Below are positions 21,401 to 29,711 of a stretch of 64,000 nucleotides of DNA, piece after piece; the stretch's first letter is position 1, and each line of letters starts with the position of its first letter. The notes under the pieces were generated by a model, which worked only from the letters and a program-made list of their open reading frames with translations, was not told the origin of the DNA and made no database searches. Made by a program: the position numbers and the translations under genes. Source of the DNA: Blastomussa wellsi (Eukaryota; Cnidaria; Anthozoa; Scleractinia; Plerogyridae); contig OX393561.1 of assembly GCA_947652115.1 (NCBI GenBank), positions 3,368,949-3,432,948 on the forward strand, in the 5' to 3' direction.

Positions 21401-22040
21401 TTTCCACAATTTACTATGCAGATCTCAAGAATTGCCTACTAATACATGGTTATTGCGAAGACTATTTGTGACAAAGATTATTTCTTTGTCAGTCGAAAAT
21501 TCCAATGGTGTACATGTACCTCTAACTGTCAATGCAGGTGTGACAAAGAAGCAAACACAAACATGCCGTTGTGGGAAGGGTGCGGTTTTTGTTTAGCTTT
21601 CCTAACGATTCAATTTGTTCTGTTTGTCCATTCTCACAAAAGGCTGGCCGTGAACTGTACGTCTCCGTGATTCAATGGTGTTCCTGTTAGTCTGTTTTGT
21701 ATTGATGAGCTGAGGTGATAGTAAAAATCAGTGTGCTGTCCTGAAACTTGATGAATGATAAATCTCAGCTTATGATGTTCAGTGCTCTGAAGTTTCCTGT
21801 TACATTGATTCCTCTGCTCTGAAAACCTCAGCTTTAGATGTTTGGCTCTGATGTTCCCATGATCCATGTATTATGCAGAAATGTCTCTTAATCTTAAGTC
21901 CATCAGTTGATTCAGTTTTTAAATTATTGACTAGCTTAGCTTAAGATATTCTAATGATTTTATTTTGTATGTTTGTTACCTCGACATGGTTGAAAATTGC
22001 TTATTGTACTCTTCATTAAAAGAAAACATATTTATGTGTC
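3308..22040 (+). CDS. glycine-rich RRM RNA-binding protein, paralogue A (5' partial gene)
   Basis: This is a CIRBP/RBM3-type protein: one RRM followed by a Gly/Arg/Tyr-rich tail, a family that binds RNA and acts in stress responses and mRNA stability. Visible exons are 3308-3411, 18920-19049 and 19489-19566. The first carries the RNP1 octamer (RGFGFVTF) after TIIYDRDSGKS; the second carries the last RRM strand (EFDGRVIRVSKA) and an RGG/YGG-type tail; the third continues it (GGYDQGYGSSSYGGRGDYR). Exon 1, with the start codon and RNP2, is not in the window and is expected upstream because the first visible exon opens in phase 1. Intron 2 is 15.5 kb because of nested retroelements. The terminal coding exon is unresolved: reading past the 19567 donor gives a stop at 19588-19590. 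The 3' end is placed by homology with paralogue B and an ATTAAA at 22015. Confidence 0.8.
3412..3879. other. intron 2 of gene A, left flank
   Basis: Non-coding intron sequence between the RNP1 exon and the DIRS-like element. I see no gene, inverted repeat or tandem repeat in it. Confidence 0.5.
4072..5376 (+). pseudogene. DIRS-like gag-like ORF, frameshifted
   Basis: Translation from ATG 4072 opens MPLRRTRNSLESLLPAVSSA, a Ser/Thr/Ala-rich N-terminus typical of DIRS-type first ORFs. It continues, in changing frames, through QQPFVVGPGYSTVPFK (about 4690), LLAENITITKQEPQLWFNGR (about 4775) and LDYDRAFREHAA (about 5020). The end is a Cys/His cluster near 5190-5270 (CHSWNT, a frame change, then Cys/His spaced as a zinc-knuckle-like fold). 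At least three frameshifts are needed, so it cannot make the full protein. It presumably bound nucleic acid in the retrotransposon particle; that is inferred from position and family. Confidence 0.6.
5430..6505. other. stretch between DIRS gag-like region and RT start
   Basis: No continuous gene. A short frame at 5575-5703 opens MFTDLASLQQEQITSFCTCK and has a Cys pair, resembling the end of some other element-borne gene, but it is too short to name. A 63-bp unit with ATGGCCATGATTTGTGGTCA is present twice in tandem (5867-5990). Some of this may be an independent insertion into the DIRS element. Confidence 0.4.
6508..6631 (+). pseudogene. DIRS-like reverse transcriptase, N-terminal fragment
   Basis: The translation ELTRYPDRAKANFVLQGIKE followed by FRLGCDIPVTLKSARRNNKS is the conserved lead-in to the DIRS-type reverse transcriptase. 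It stops abruptly at about 6631, where the LINE begins, and resumes at about 16207. It is the left half of a gene broken by insertion. Confidence 0.7.
6769..7563 (+). CDS. LINE ORF1 protein (L1-ORF1p-like, RNA-binding)
   Basis: An intact frame of 264 residues. Residues about 50-130 are a charged heptad-like region (VAEIKARLDIYEKDTSDLKA) predicted to form a coiled coil for trimerisation. Next comes an RRM-like part starting YLENQSRRSNIRIDGIREEE and containing IERAHRVGRR, then a C-terminal domain with IVCRLRDWKQKEQI and FVNEDLAQET. These are hallmarks of the ORF1p of L1 and some CR1/L2 elements, which coats element RNA and acts as a nucleic-acid chaperone. The start is chosen at 6769, in a context after the leader, because an upstream in-frame ATG at 6739 falls in the leader sequence. 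ORF2 follows 75 bases later. Confidence 0.85.
   Translation: MPETRTTKAASTQGADSAGSELVTMATLRELLKVQERMFKNLFDSLLANVNARLDSAIGQVAEIKARLDIYEKDTSDLKASLEFSQKDIKDLKPCSSRLHEVEEEIEMMCGSLDYHTDKIEYLENQSRRSNIRIDGIREEEAETWDNTETKVKEILKEKLNLDEEPDIERAHRVGRRANATTGSVRRPRTIVCRLRDWKQKEQIIRSARRIKPPGIFVNEDLAQETLDKREEQRPTFEEARRNGKIAYFVLDRLVIKDRIERPS
8225..8830. repeat. left subterminal repeat array of the transposon
   Basis: About four diverged units of roughly 115-130 bp contain CCCATTAT, TTTCTGCCAATTAAACCAT-like and TACATGTTGGCTTTGAA-like motifs. At 8731-8799 the array ends in a near-perfect hairpin with 31-bp arms (starting TAGAAAACATAATGGGAAAT) and a five-base loop. Such arrays often hold transposase-binding sites; that role is inference. 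Confidence 0.65.
9060..9600 (-). pseudogene. decayed duplicate pieces of the cargo gene
   Basis: Bases 9118-9147 repeat the 3' end of cargo exon 1 (same bases as 11759-11788, encoding NDEIAKKFE) almost exactly. Bases about 9335-9480 are a diverged copy of cargo exon 5: ACATTGTTGTAGATTTG, ATAATTATTGTTTTGA and CCCTTTAGAATTAGGAATGT match the exon's CGTTGTAGATTTG, ATAATTGTTTTGA and TCTTTAGAATTGTTGG. The copies have stops and indels and lie just 3' of the intact gene, in the same orientation. They look like the tail of an older tandem copy with the middle deleted. Confidence 0.6.
9601..11864 (-). CDS. five-exon SAM-domain-like protein carried by the transposon, 326 aa
   Basis: Exons on the minus strand are 11759-11864, 11070-11295, 10575-10803, 9973-10141 and 9601-9851. 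All introns are GT-AG and the joined frame is open from ATG to TGA. Residues about 10-72 fit a sterile alpha motif: VAQWTVETVSDKI, then YNDEIAKKFEAQKIDGRALC, then LTACGLETVGDQLRLKE, with the Trp and the hydrophobic/IDG pattern in place. SAM domains mediate protein or RNA binding. Next come a Lys/Leu-rich helical stretch, an Arg-rich run (ERRRRRRKG, about residue 178) that could be a nuclear signal or nucleic-acid contact, and an acidic Ser-rich linker. The C-terminal region (ITVMFTAVKYGDVSKQQIAS) is unrecognised. No transposase catalytic pattern is visible. TATAAG lies about 36 bases upstream of the ATG. Function is unknown; the SAM call is by pattern only. Confidence 0.75.
11865..12624. other. 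transposon interior upstream of the SAM-like gene
   Basis: No gene that I can support. Short open frames on the + strand (for example 11966-12187 and 12117-12380) are Phe/Leu/Ser-rich and look like chance frames in T-rich sequence. The first 100 bases probably hold the promoter of the minus-strand SAM-like gene. If a transposase ever existed in this element, this is the only unexplained space, and it is too small for one. Confidence 0.4.
12625..13400. repeat. right subterminal repeat array of the transposon
   Basis: Five or six units of about 125-135 bp, each containing GAATGGGTTT, ATGGGATTTT, AATTCCCATTAT and TTTACATAATGGACTGTA or close variants. The motifs resemble those of the left array in inverse orientation, so the element has long, structured, repetitive ends beyond the 31-bp terminal repeats. 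Confidence 0.7.
16207..17790 (+). pseudogene. DIRS-like reverse transcriptase-RNase H, degraded
   Basis: The reverse transcriptase continues from the left half with SAYQHSGVIDVYLANEVRLG, VVIPKKGQLGKWRLIVDLSS, FDIESAYRNIAIHP and the catalytic LLHYLDDFI (about 16695-16720). RNase H follows with LPDFSVCSDASVVIGCGAFM, LSIAYKELFPVALAAHVWG and a HVPGRNNGIADAL-type end near 17470. Defects: a stop at 16474-16476 where Lys is expected, a frameshift near 16790, a stop at 17385-17387, and more frame changes around 17450. The order RT-RNase H-tyrosine recombinase, without an integrase, is the DIRS arrangement. Confidence 0.75.
17510..18282 (+). pseudogene. DIRS-like tyrosine recombinase, deleted and truncated
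   Basis: Coding matches run LAASARRTYSCAQEKFVNFC, LFAAFLADSLQH (then a stop), VYLSAVQSLHVNQGFPDPLE, RVVRGIERSQGALPSK and MFWAACPLAYFGFC, followed by FIKASKTNP. Directly after that the frame jumps to LFLLENGLLLTLALVKDRLR and ends. In intact relatives a segment with the catalytic region lies between those two parts, and the final His-x-x-Arg and Tyr follow. Both are missing here, so the recombinase had lost an internal piece and its 3' end. Confidence 0.65.
18286..18919 (+). other. intron 2 of gene A, right flank
   Basis: AT-rich intron with several near-repeats of TGAGTTAACTAAGTTTGAGTT around 18430-18560. No gene. It ends at the acceptor TTGAAG before exon 18920. Confidence 0.5.
18920..19049 (+). 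CDS. RRM gene A, exon with last RRM strand and Gly-rich start
   Basis: 130 bases, phase 0 in, phase 1 out. Encodes EFDGRVIRVSKANQRSGRG followed by Gly/Tyr/Arg repeats. The glycine run is coded by a GGT microsatellite, so length variation between alleles is likely. Confidence 0.8.
19489..19566 (+). CDS. RRM gene A, Gly-rich tail exon
   Basis: Acceptor AATCACAG, donor GTAATT. Encodes a Gly/Tyr/Ser-rich tail ending RASNHQQ, equivalent to the 47138 exon of paralogue B. Reading on without splicing meets a stop at 19588-19590. Confidence 0.7.
19567..21570. other. last intron of gene A with short repeats
   Basis: No gene. Bases about 19898-20060 form an inverted repeat (GGTGGCGGCAAACAAGGA against TCCTTGTTTGCCACCACC), a small MITE; diverged relatives lie near 45550-45705. 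Bases 20760-20845 hold four or five TCGCCAAC/GAGTCGCAA-like short repeats. The rest is AT-rich intron. Confidence 0.5.
19898..20060. mobile_element. small MITE with inverted ends
   Basis: The ends GGTGGCGGCAAACAAGGA and TCCTTGTTTGCCACCACC are complementary, and the interior has paired AACATTGTTGCAGACA-like blocks. The region 45550-45705 in gene B is built from the same blocks (GAAATGTTTCCCTGTCTGCC, TAGTTTGCCACGGC). No protein; no clear target duplication. Confidence 0.55.
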
Positions 22041-22060
22041 CATTGCCAGTGAAAAACTCA
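21571..22060 (+). other. conserved 3' block of gene A (probable 3' UTR)
   Basis: This block is similar to 48828-49290 downstream of paralogue B, including long near-identical runs (CAATTTGTTCTGTTTGTCCA, GCTCTGAAGTTTCCTGTTA, CCTCAGCTTTAGATGTTTGG). It ends with ATTAAA (22015-22020) and a GT-rich stretch with CCATTGCCAGTGA in both copies, which fits a shared polyadenylation region. No conserved open frame runs through it. Retained similarity outside coding exons suggests functional 3' UTR elements or a recent duplication. Confidence 0.6.
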
Positions 22061-25024
22061 GCATTTCCTTTAACAAGGGTAAAGGGTCACCAAAGGGGTG
22101 ACGGATTGTGACATGGCGGTGACCCATCACCAGAAATCATATCGCGAGAGACAGAAAACAAATTCAACCTTTCATTATGAAACCGGTGGAAATGTTGGCG
22201 TATCATGATGACCCGTCACCCAAAGACAGTTCACGAGAGATTTTTGCTCTTGCAATTTTTTAGAACATAATATATACTTTAGGCTTCGCCTTCCAGTGTG
22301 ATGGGTCGACCTGGCAGACTGTTATGGCACATCATCTCTTGTAACCCATGACAGACTGGGTGTATTGGACATGAATGGGGTAATTCAACCTTCACTGTAG
22401 CTCCTGCATGTTTTGATTGCCAACACTAGAACCCTCCCCGGGGGAGGTGCTCCTCCCATATATGGGCTTTACAAAGGGTTGCCACGGTCAGGGAAAAGTA
22501 AGGGAAAGACAATAATTTATCAAGGTCAGGGAATTTTGTAAAAGGTCAGGAAAAATGTTAGATGTTTGGTAAAGTCAGGGAATTTTATTTCCTTTCAGTA
22601 AAACATGGTGAAACACGATTGATTTTGATACTGTCCTAGTGGCACGTACAGAAGCAGTACTTTTGGTCAGTGGTTGCTGCTGTTTAATTTTATCTAATCA
22701 AGGTCAGGGAAAATTGTTCTAAGGTCAGTGAAAAGTCAGGGAACTTTTTAGTTTCTGATAAGTGGCAACCCTGTTTTCAGGCACATGTATGTTCCGCAGG
22801 ATAGGGTATGGTTTTATGAGGTTCTTGGTCTTTAAATAGGGTATCAATTGCCCTTTTTGGAATTTTTGAAGTTTGAAGTCTACAGCCCCCAAGAAGCCCG
22901 TCACCATGACGTTGATTTCGAAGCTGCAATAGCAAATGCAAATTTCTATTCATAGTCCCCTCCTTAGCCTAAGAGCCCTTACCAGAAGTGCTTAGCCAAA
23001 TTAAAATCAGGAATATTCATCTCGATCCAGAGCGTTGTTGATGTTATCCTCAGATTCTCTGAATGTATAGGGAAGTGGTCAGAACAAGCGAACTCGATGA
23101 GGACCGACCTTGGCTACGGTGGGGAGGCTATACAAGACACAACGCGTCTTCTGAGCCTGGCAGACATTTGGTTAGCCTGAAAATTGGAGATAAGACCATC
23201 GTTTGTGTGCATGAAGCTTGCACTGTGAAGCAAACTGTACAAAGACATAAAAATCTTTTCACTTGTTTTTCTCTGTGATAGAAGGGACTATTCAAAAGAG
23301 ACATATTTTGGATGGTGGAGAAAGGGGATTAGAAAAGATACTACCAGTCTTTCTGCAGAGTGGTGGGTCCTCTCTGTGTAGTTTTGACCACGTCCTTAAA
23401 GGACACTTGCTGTCACGAGAATAGCTTCCAAGGTTCGACAGCCCGAAAACGTGTTTACATCATCAGGAGCTTTAGATCTCAACTTGAAAGAGTCAGGCTG
23501 ACTTTTTAAACGTTTTTCCTTGTGATCTGGAAAAATTTATGAAAACTTTTTACAGTCACCCTTGTTCTAGGTGCGTTTCCTGTATGGGTGAAAGTTTCAG
23601 AACCAGTTCTTTCCATAGTTGTTAAAATTTTCTGTTGTCAATTCATCCATTGCCCTCATTCGCCTGACTGAATCACTATTTTCCCACTCCATCTTGATTC
23701 CATCTTCCATTGTTTGTGTTGACCGAGTCGATATACCGGCTGGTAGATGATATTAAGGCGCTACGTCACGATATTTTGTTAGACGAACCAAATTGTCCTT
23801 GAAATGACGGAAAACTAATCCACCGCAAGAAAAAAGATGGCGGCTCTACATTTTTCAACAATACTTTGCGAGCCAAACGAAGCCCACTTGGGCATACAGA
23901 AAGGTATGGTTTAACGGAAGTCGTCCTTACTACTAGCAACATTGCTCTTGTCGAGTTTGAATGACTTACAACTTTTATTTGTGTTTTTATACGCTCTTTT
24001 AGGGTTTTGCGCGCAAAGCATTATAGGTAAATGTACCTGTCGCCATCTTTTTGCTTTCGGTGGATGCGTTCGACGTATGGAGAACGCATTCCTAATTTTG
24101 TGTGGTGGCTGAACACATACTGGGTTTCCTGTGTATAGCAAGAGCCTCGCTGTAACGTACGTACCCAATGCGCCTGGGTTCTAGATTCTCGGAGCAGAAG
24201 AAATGGAGTCGTTTGGAAACCTTTTTACTCGATGAAACGACTGAAACGCGTGTGCCTGAAGTTAAACTGATACTAGATATGACATAAGGCACTGCAGGGT
24301 TATCGTGTAGGGAAGGCGAGTACTGTCGGCGACTGAACGTCGTAAAAACAGTGAAAACTGTGTGTTGGTTCGTGGCCTTTACAGTAAACGGTGCACTTTA
24401 CACGAGGACGATATTGCTGATATTTCCTGTAAATGGCCACTTCGGTCCACAGTCTACATTCTATTCTTATTCAACGACATGCAAATAAGTGGTCCTATAT
24501 TCTGTAGTTTAGCGGCCTTCGTCGATTGTTGGGTCTTTCTGCATGTACGCTGTAAATGTGGTCACATTGTTTTACCTTTGTTCGTGACACTGTAGTTTGG
24601 GGCAGCATTGTTTCTCATCTTTTACCTACATACATTATATACGTTTAGTCCACGTCCCCATGGGGCTTTTTAGTGAAATATATAACAATAAAAATTAATT
24701 ATTAATAATTGACAATAAAATTAATTCAATATTTGTTTTATGTCATCCGTGTGTGGTACCTGCAGAAGGAACCCGATTATTGCTGCCGGAGCATTGGCGA
24801 AGGCAGCACGCATATTCTTGAAAGTATTCGAGAAGTTTGGTACGTTAGATGGTTCGTATCGAGAAACAGCCTATCAGCAATCCCCTTTAAAATACGAGCC
24901 AGCAGCCAATCAGAAGTTCCCTTATATAATCGATGAAACTTACGTGTCCTCTGCCGTTTCACAAGAAAGCTAGCTATAAAAGCGATCTATCTATTCGGGC
25001 AAGTTTTGCAGCTTTTTCGTTCTC
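22061..25024. other. intergenic space between the two RRM genes, left part
   Basis: No gene that I can support. 22095-22260 contains a direct repeat of a GACCC(A/G)TCACC...GAGAG block. 22480-22765 has repeated AAGGTCAGGGAA motifs, a common degenerate repeat style. A short frame at 23837-23903 starts at ATGGCGGCTC and ends at a possible GTATGG donor, but no partner exon was found. Confidence 0.4.
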
Positions 25025-26107
25025 GCCTGCGTGCAGCCGTCTCCTATTTCCTACAGCGGAAAAGTGACGTCTGCGAAACGGCGTCGCTAATCGTGTTCCA
25101 GTATCCTGCTGTTAGCTGCTGTTCGAGATTAAATTTAGCAGAAATTATAGCTTTAATTCAAGAATTTCGCTCTATCAAATATAATCAATTTACAGAGCTT
25201 AAGCAATAGAAATAAAACAGAAAAACAGTGCTAGCAAAGACAGAGTAGCAAAACATATGGCAAATTACAGCTCATGATCTGCCAAGTGTCAAAAAAAATT
25301 CACAGGGTTAAAGAAATGGTGAAGACCTGTGACCTCAGCTAAATATTTGCTAAATTACTGAGTCGGACGGGACTGTTTGAGTTGAAGTTCCCCTAATCAT
25401 ACAGAATATAACAAGCATTCAAAAAAAAACACAAAACGAAATAGCTCGAAAACGAGTTTAATCTGAGACAAATGTCAGGAACCACAAGAGTTATATACGG
25501 CATCCTGTCAACTCCTTTAGTAACTTTTAGTACACGATCACGAAAGCGATTCATGCAAAAGTACTCGCCCTTCGAGGTTTCCACACTGTTTATTCCAAGT
25601 GTTTGGAACTCCTTATTCACTAGCAGCTCAGCCTTGAAAGATTTATAACCGCTTTCATGTAAGATTTCGTCTTCGATCTTTCATAACAATCCCCGCGGGT
25701 CACTTCCGTAGCTTTCCAACGAATCGATTGCTTGATACACAGGGATTTTGAGTATACAGCAAACTGTACAGAGCGGACTTTGCCACTTTGAAATTCTCCT
25801 CTACCTTGAACCAGACTTCTGTAGTTGTGATTCACAAGAAGCGAAATAAACTGCACAAAATCACTCGTGAGTTACCGTTAATGTTTTCCTCTTGCATGTT
25901 AATGAAAACACAACGCATAATTATGTTGGGTATTTTACGATGACAGCCAGTCAGGGTTGATTCTAACAATGCCTACTGTCAAAGCAACCAATGAGAGAGC
26001 GGTCCCCAGATTCTGGAGAAACAGCAGGATACTGGAACACGATTAACTACGCCGTTTCGCAGACGTCACTTTTGCGCTTTAGGAAATAGAGACGGCTGCA
26101 CGCAGGC
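25025..26107. mobile_element. 1.1-kb inverted-repeat element with a coding remnant
   Basis: The left end GCCTGCGTGCAGCCGTCTCC and about 80 following bases recur inverted at 26020-26107 with about 90 percent identity. Inside, the minus strand has a broken but protein-like frame (about 25410-25680: FKAELLVNKEFQTLGINSVE, then KGEYFCMNRFRDRVLKVTKG). I cannot assign it to a family. No clear target duplication is visible. Likely a decayed DNA transposon derivative. Confidence 0.55.
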
Positions 26108-27088
26108 TATCATCAAGGTCATGAAAGCCTTAAAGGAGCTCAGTCACAGACTACACAGTTTGAAAAGTTTAGCCAAAATTTTTCAAATTTGGCAATTACA
26201 ATCCTTCTCAATCTTCCTCACTCAAAGCTATCTTTGGTTCTTCTTAGATTATTGGAGCATCTTTTTTTTTTTGAAGCTTAGTAAGCTACCATTTCAAGGT
26301 CTCCTTTGATTTGAAGGCAATTTTATATATTGCCAAAGTTGCCTTTGAATCAAGGTGACTGTGTCCCTTTAAGAAAGCATTCGAGGCCGACAGTGTGCAT
26401 TTATGTCACTTTCAGCTCTGCTCAGTTTCAATCGATCGGATTCGGTCGATTCTTGGACGTAAACAAATATCGATGCTATCTTATTTCATAAGGATCTCAT
26501 GTATTTACATGCTCTAACTAACTAATGAAATGGTACCTGACACCGACACTCTTTCAATAAACGTTTAGTACTGTTTAAACTACATTAATTTTTTGCAGGG
26601 GCGTATTGATCGCTCATTTTTGTGACGAAGGCCCATTTTGCTCACTGAGGCAGGTTTTGATTATAAATGCATTTTCGGATAGTCCAAATGCAATGTTAGT
26701 TCTTAATGGTTATGTGATGGCTGTTTCAAAAAACAGATTCCTTTTATCTATTTGATTCGCATGCAAGAAAGAAAGAAATTGCCTGGGAATGCCCAATGAA
26801 AATGGTATTGTTATTGTTTCAACGTTTACTGAACTAAATGAATTCAAAATCATTTTGAAACTTTAGCGTGTTGTCTGAATGTAAGCTTAGTTAATATTAC
26901 ATCTACATCTATTTCATTACTCGTCAACACTTTTGTATCAAGACAAGGATAAATAAAATAAGAACAATGAGATCAATCAAGAAAATTACAAAGTTTTACA
27001 AAAGATATAAAATAAATATCATATGTATATATCAGTCTTATCTGTCCATGTTTATGCTAATGTTGATGTAGTTCAACTATCTGGAGAT
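26108..27088. other. intergenic stretch, no gene
   Basis: AT-rich sequence. Around 26277-26350 a short inverted pair (AGGTCTCCTTTGATTTGAAG against CTTTGAATCAAGG) is seen. Otherwise I see nothing to annotate. Confidence 0.4.
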
Positions 27089-28446
27089 GTCTATGGTGGC
27101 CGACTGTTCTCACAGAAAAATTGGGCCAAATTCTTAAATATCCGAAGAAAAAGTGAAGAAAAAAACACTTTTTCGTTGAATAATTTTTTTTTCTGAAAAA
27201 TAAAAAAATATATAAAAAAATAAAAGGGATTTTATTTTGGTTTAACTGAAAAAAAAAGAAAAAAAATTAAGAAACATGTTTCGGAAATGAAAAAACAAAA
27301 ATAAACTAGAGTATATTTACAAAAAATCAGTAAATAAAAAAAACAAAAAGAATAAAATCAGAGTTTTGATTTCAATACCAAATACATTTGAATTTCAAAA
27401 ACGCTGTGAGAACGACCGGCCGATCGTTCTCATACAGATGACGGCCGAGTGTTCTCATGGCCCGCTATATCCATGATCAGCGGTCTTCTAATCAAAGATG
27501 GTGGAAAGGTCGATCCGAAGCAGTGCCACACGAAGCAGATCTACGCTATGTTATGAAAAATGTCAGACGAAAGGAGATTCTGGACTTCATCTGTTTGTCG
27601 GGATTTTCCTGAATATGCTTGGAGTTTTGGAACTTTGAGCAGAAGGCTAGGAGTTTTCGGTGATATCGATCGAAGAAGTGGAAAGTGTAAAATGTTGACA
27701 AGCCTGCGCGACTCCTACGTGCCGTGACATTTGTACTGATTTGCCGTTCCCTTTTCGATTTCGATCTTTCGACCGTTTTCTTGCTTCGCACTTGTTTCTT
27801 AAGGGCAATAATTCTGTGTCATGAGGAGGACTATGAATAAGAATAGATCCGTTTTAGCGTTGTACAGAAAATGTTAAGAGGTCATAGGGCTGCATGATTT
27901 CCGTTGTTATCTGACACTTTCGTGTAGAGTCTGACACCTCTATAATTTATCATTTGCTGTTACATGTAGTTTATTCTGGATCATATCTAATGCAAGACTT
28001 TCTTTTAGCTCTCTAAATTTGCTTTAGAAAGACAAAGTGTGAGATTTACCGTGAGATTTATCTTACTTGCATTCTACAATGTGGGGCCGGGCCTGGCTGT
28101 TTCATTAAACTATTGCAAGTTATTGTTGCGTCTTATCACGGATACGATAATTATCTTTGTCCGACTAAACCAAATACTGCTGTAGCTTTACTTCTTGAAG
28201 GCTATTAGTTTGTCTTAGAGAGACGCTGTCTGTCGCCAAGGTTGTTTCTTGCATCAACTCGGACGAGCTCTCTTGAGCTCAGTGTTTAGGTTTCTATCTC
28301 CTTTATTCGTCAATGTGACATTCTAGCACCACACGATTAAGCTGTAAATTTTCACGCGCAAGTCTGTTGACTATGTTGCGTGTTACGTTTGCCAATACAT
28401 GGTTTTGTTCAGGCAATGTGACAGTGTAAAACTGTTAACAAGCCTA

Positions 28447-28527
28447 TATAATTTGGTTTTATCAACTGGGTTGATAATGTCAATTGGCCACCGTAAAGAG
28501 ATTCAATTGCTGACGTTTCGTTTCACC
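28447..28527 (-). repeat. dispersed repeat, copy 1 (possible Penelope terminal piece)
   Basis: About 80 bases here are nearly identical, in reverse, to 49577-49662 (TTTACGGTGGCCAATTGACA and TATCAACCCAGTTGATAAAA). It lies within the central part of the foldback element. I associate this sequence with ends of Penelope-like elements in cnidarians, but only by memory of style. Confidence 0.5.
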
Positions 28528-29141
28528 ACAGTTTCACCACAGTTTCTTTAGAAACTTACCCCCTCTATTCATTTGTTGACAAGCGTGCGCGACGCTAACA
28601 TGTCACCGAGGCTCGGGGGAATAAAACAAAAGATTTTGCATCGAGGCTTAAAGATGAATAAATAATTTCTTTTGTTTTATTCCCCTAAGCCTCGGCGCCA
28701 TATTAGAATTTTAATATATTGGAATTGGTCTATTCTACGCGTTTTGCCCGACAAATGTCGAAAATTTTTGAAACTGGGGAGCGCTGCAGCCCCCCAGACG
28801 CCTCGTACGCCTTTGTTCATATGGGAGAACCCCTCCACCCCCGGTAAACTTGGTTTGACAACACCACACAAAGCAGAATTTGAAGACCCTCTTAGTCGTG
28901 TCTTACTGCACTAATACGCCTTTTTGAACCAGTCTTCTGCTCAAAGTTCCCAAACTCTAAGCATGTTCAAGAAAATCCCGACGAACAATTGAAGTCCAGA
29001 ATCTCCTTTCGTCTGACATTTTTCATAACATAGCGTAGATCTGCTTCGTGTGTCACTGCTTTGGATCGACCTTTCCGCCATCTTTGATTAGAAGACCGCT
29101 GATCATGGATATAGCGGGCTATGAGAACACTCGGCCGTCAT

Positions 29142-29345
29142 CAAACATTTCGTTTCAAATAGGCCATTTCCGAGTTCCCTCGAGCCTCTATTTCAAGGCG
29201 AGTCTAAGTGCGAAAGTTTTGTGATGGTAATCAGTTTGCTTTCCCTATGAATGGAAACTCATTTTCATTACAAAGACTTTGCACTTAGACTCGCCTTGAA
29301 ATAGAGGCTAACGCGAACTCGGAAATGGCCTATTACAATTTTGTA
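29142..29345. mobile_element. MITE inserted in the right arm of the foldback element
   Basis: Ends are AATAGGCCATTTCCGAGTTC and GAACTCGGAAATGGCCTATT, with a second paired block GAGCCTCTATTTCAAGGCGA / TCGCCTTGAAATAGAGGCTA. The left arm of the host element lacks these bases, which shows that this is a later insertion. Boundaries are approximate. Confidence 0.7.
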
Positions 29346-29711
29346 TGAGAACGATCGGCCGGTCGTTCTCACAGCGTTTTTGAAATTCAAATGTATTTGG
29401 TATTGAAATCAAAACTCTGATTTTATTTTTTGTGTTTTTTTTATTTACTGATTTTTTGTAAATATACTCTAGTTTATTTTTATTTTTTTCATTTCCGAAA
29501 CAAGTTTCTTAATTTTTTTTTCTTTTTTTTTAAACCAAAATAAAATTTATTTTAAAACATTTGTAGTATATCCCTTTTATTTTTTTATATATTTTTTTAT
29601 TTTTCAGAAAAAAAAATTATTCAACGAAAAAGTGTTTTTTTCTTCGCTTTTTCTTCGGATATTTAAGAATTTGGCCCAATTTTTCTGTGAGAACAGTCGG
29701 CCACCATGTCT

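Larger units (their letters stand above)
27093..29707. mobile_element. 2.6-kb foldback element with long inverted arms
   Basis: The element starts ATGGTGGCCGACTGTTCTCA and ends with the inverse; flanks are GTCT on both sides (27089-27092 and 29708-29711), a 4-bp target duplication. The arms are about 555 bp on the left (to about 27650) and pair with about 28925-29707 on the right; the right arm is longer because a second MITE sits in it (about 29142-29345). The arms contain the palindrome GAACGACCGGCCGATCGTTC. The centre has another inverted pair (AATAAAACAAAAGA near 28621 and its inverse near 28675). No transposase is seen; the superfamily is unknown. Confidence 0.75.

Noticed and set aside
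22480..22765. Repeated AAGGTCAGGGAA as a regulatory array
   Set aside because: The units are diverged and of a type common in simple repeat debris; no promoter context.
23837..23903. Possible first exon (ATGGCGGCTC to a GTATGG donor)
   Set aside because: No partner exon, no conserved motif; ATGGCGG is a frequent string near gene starts and in MITEs.
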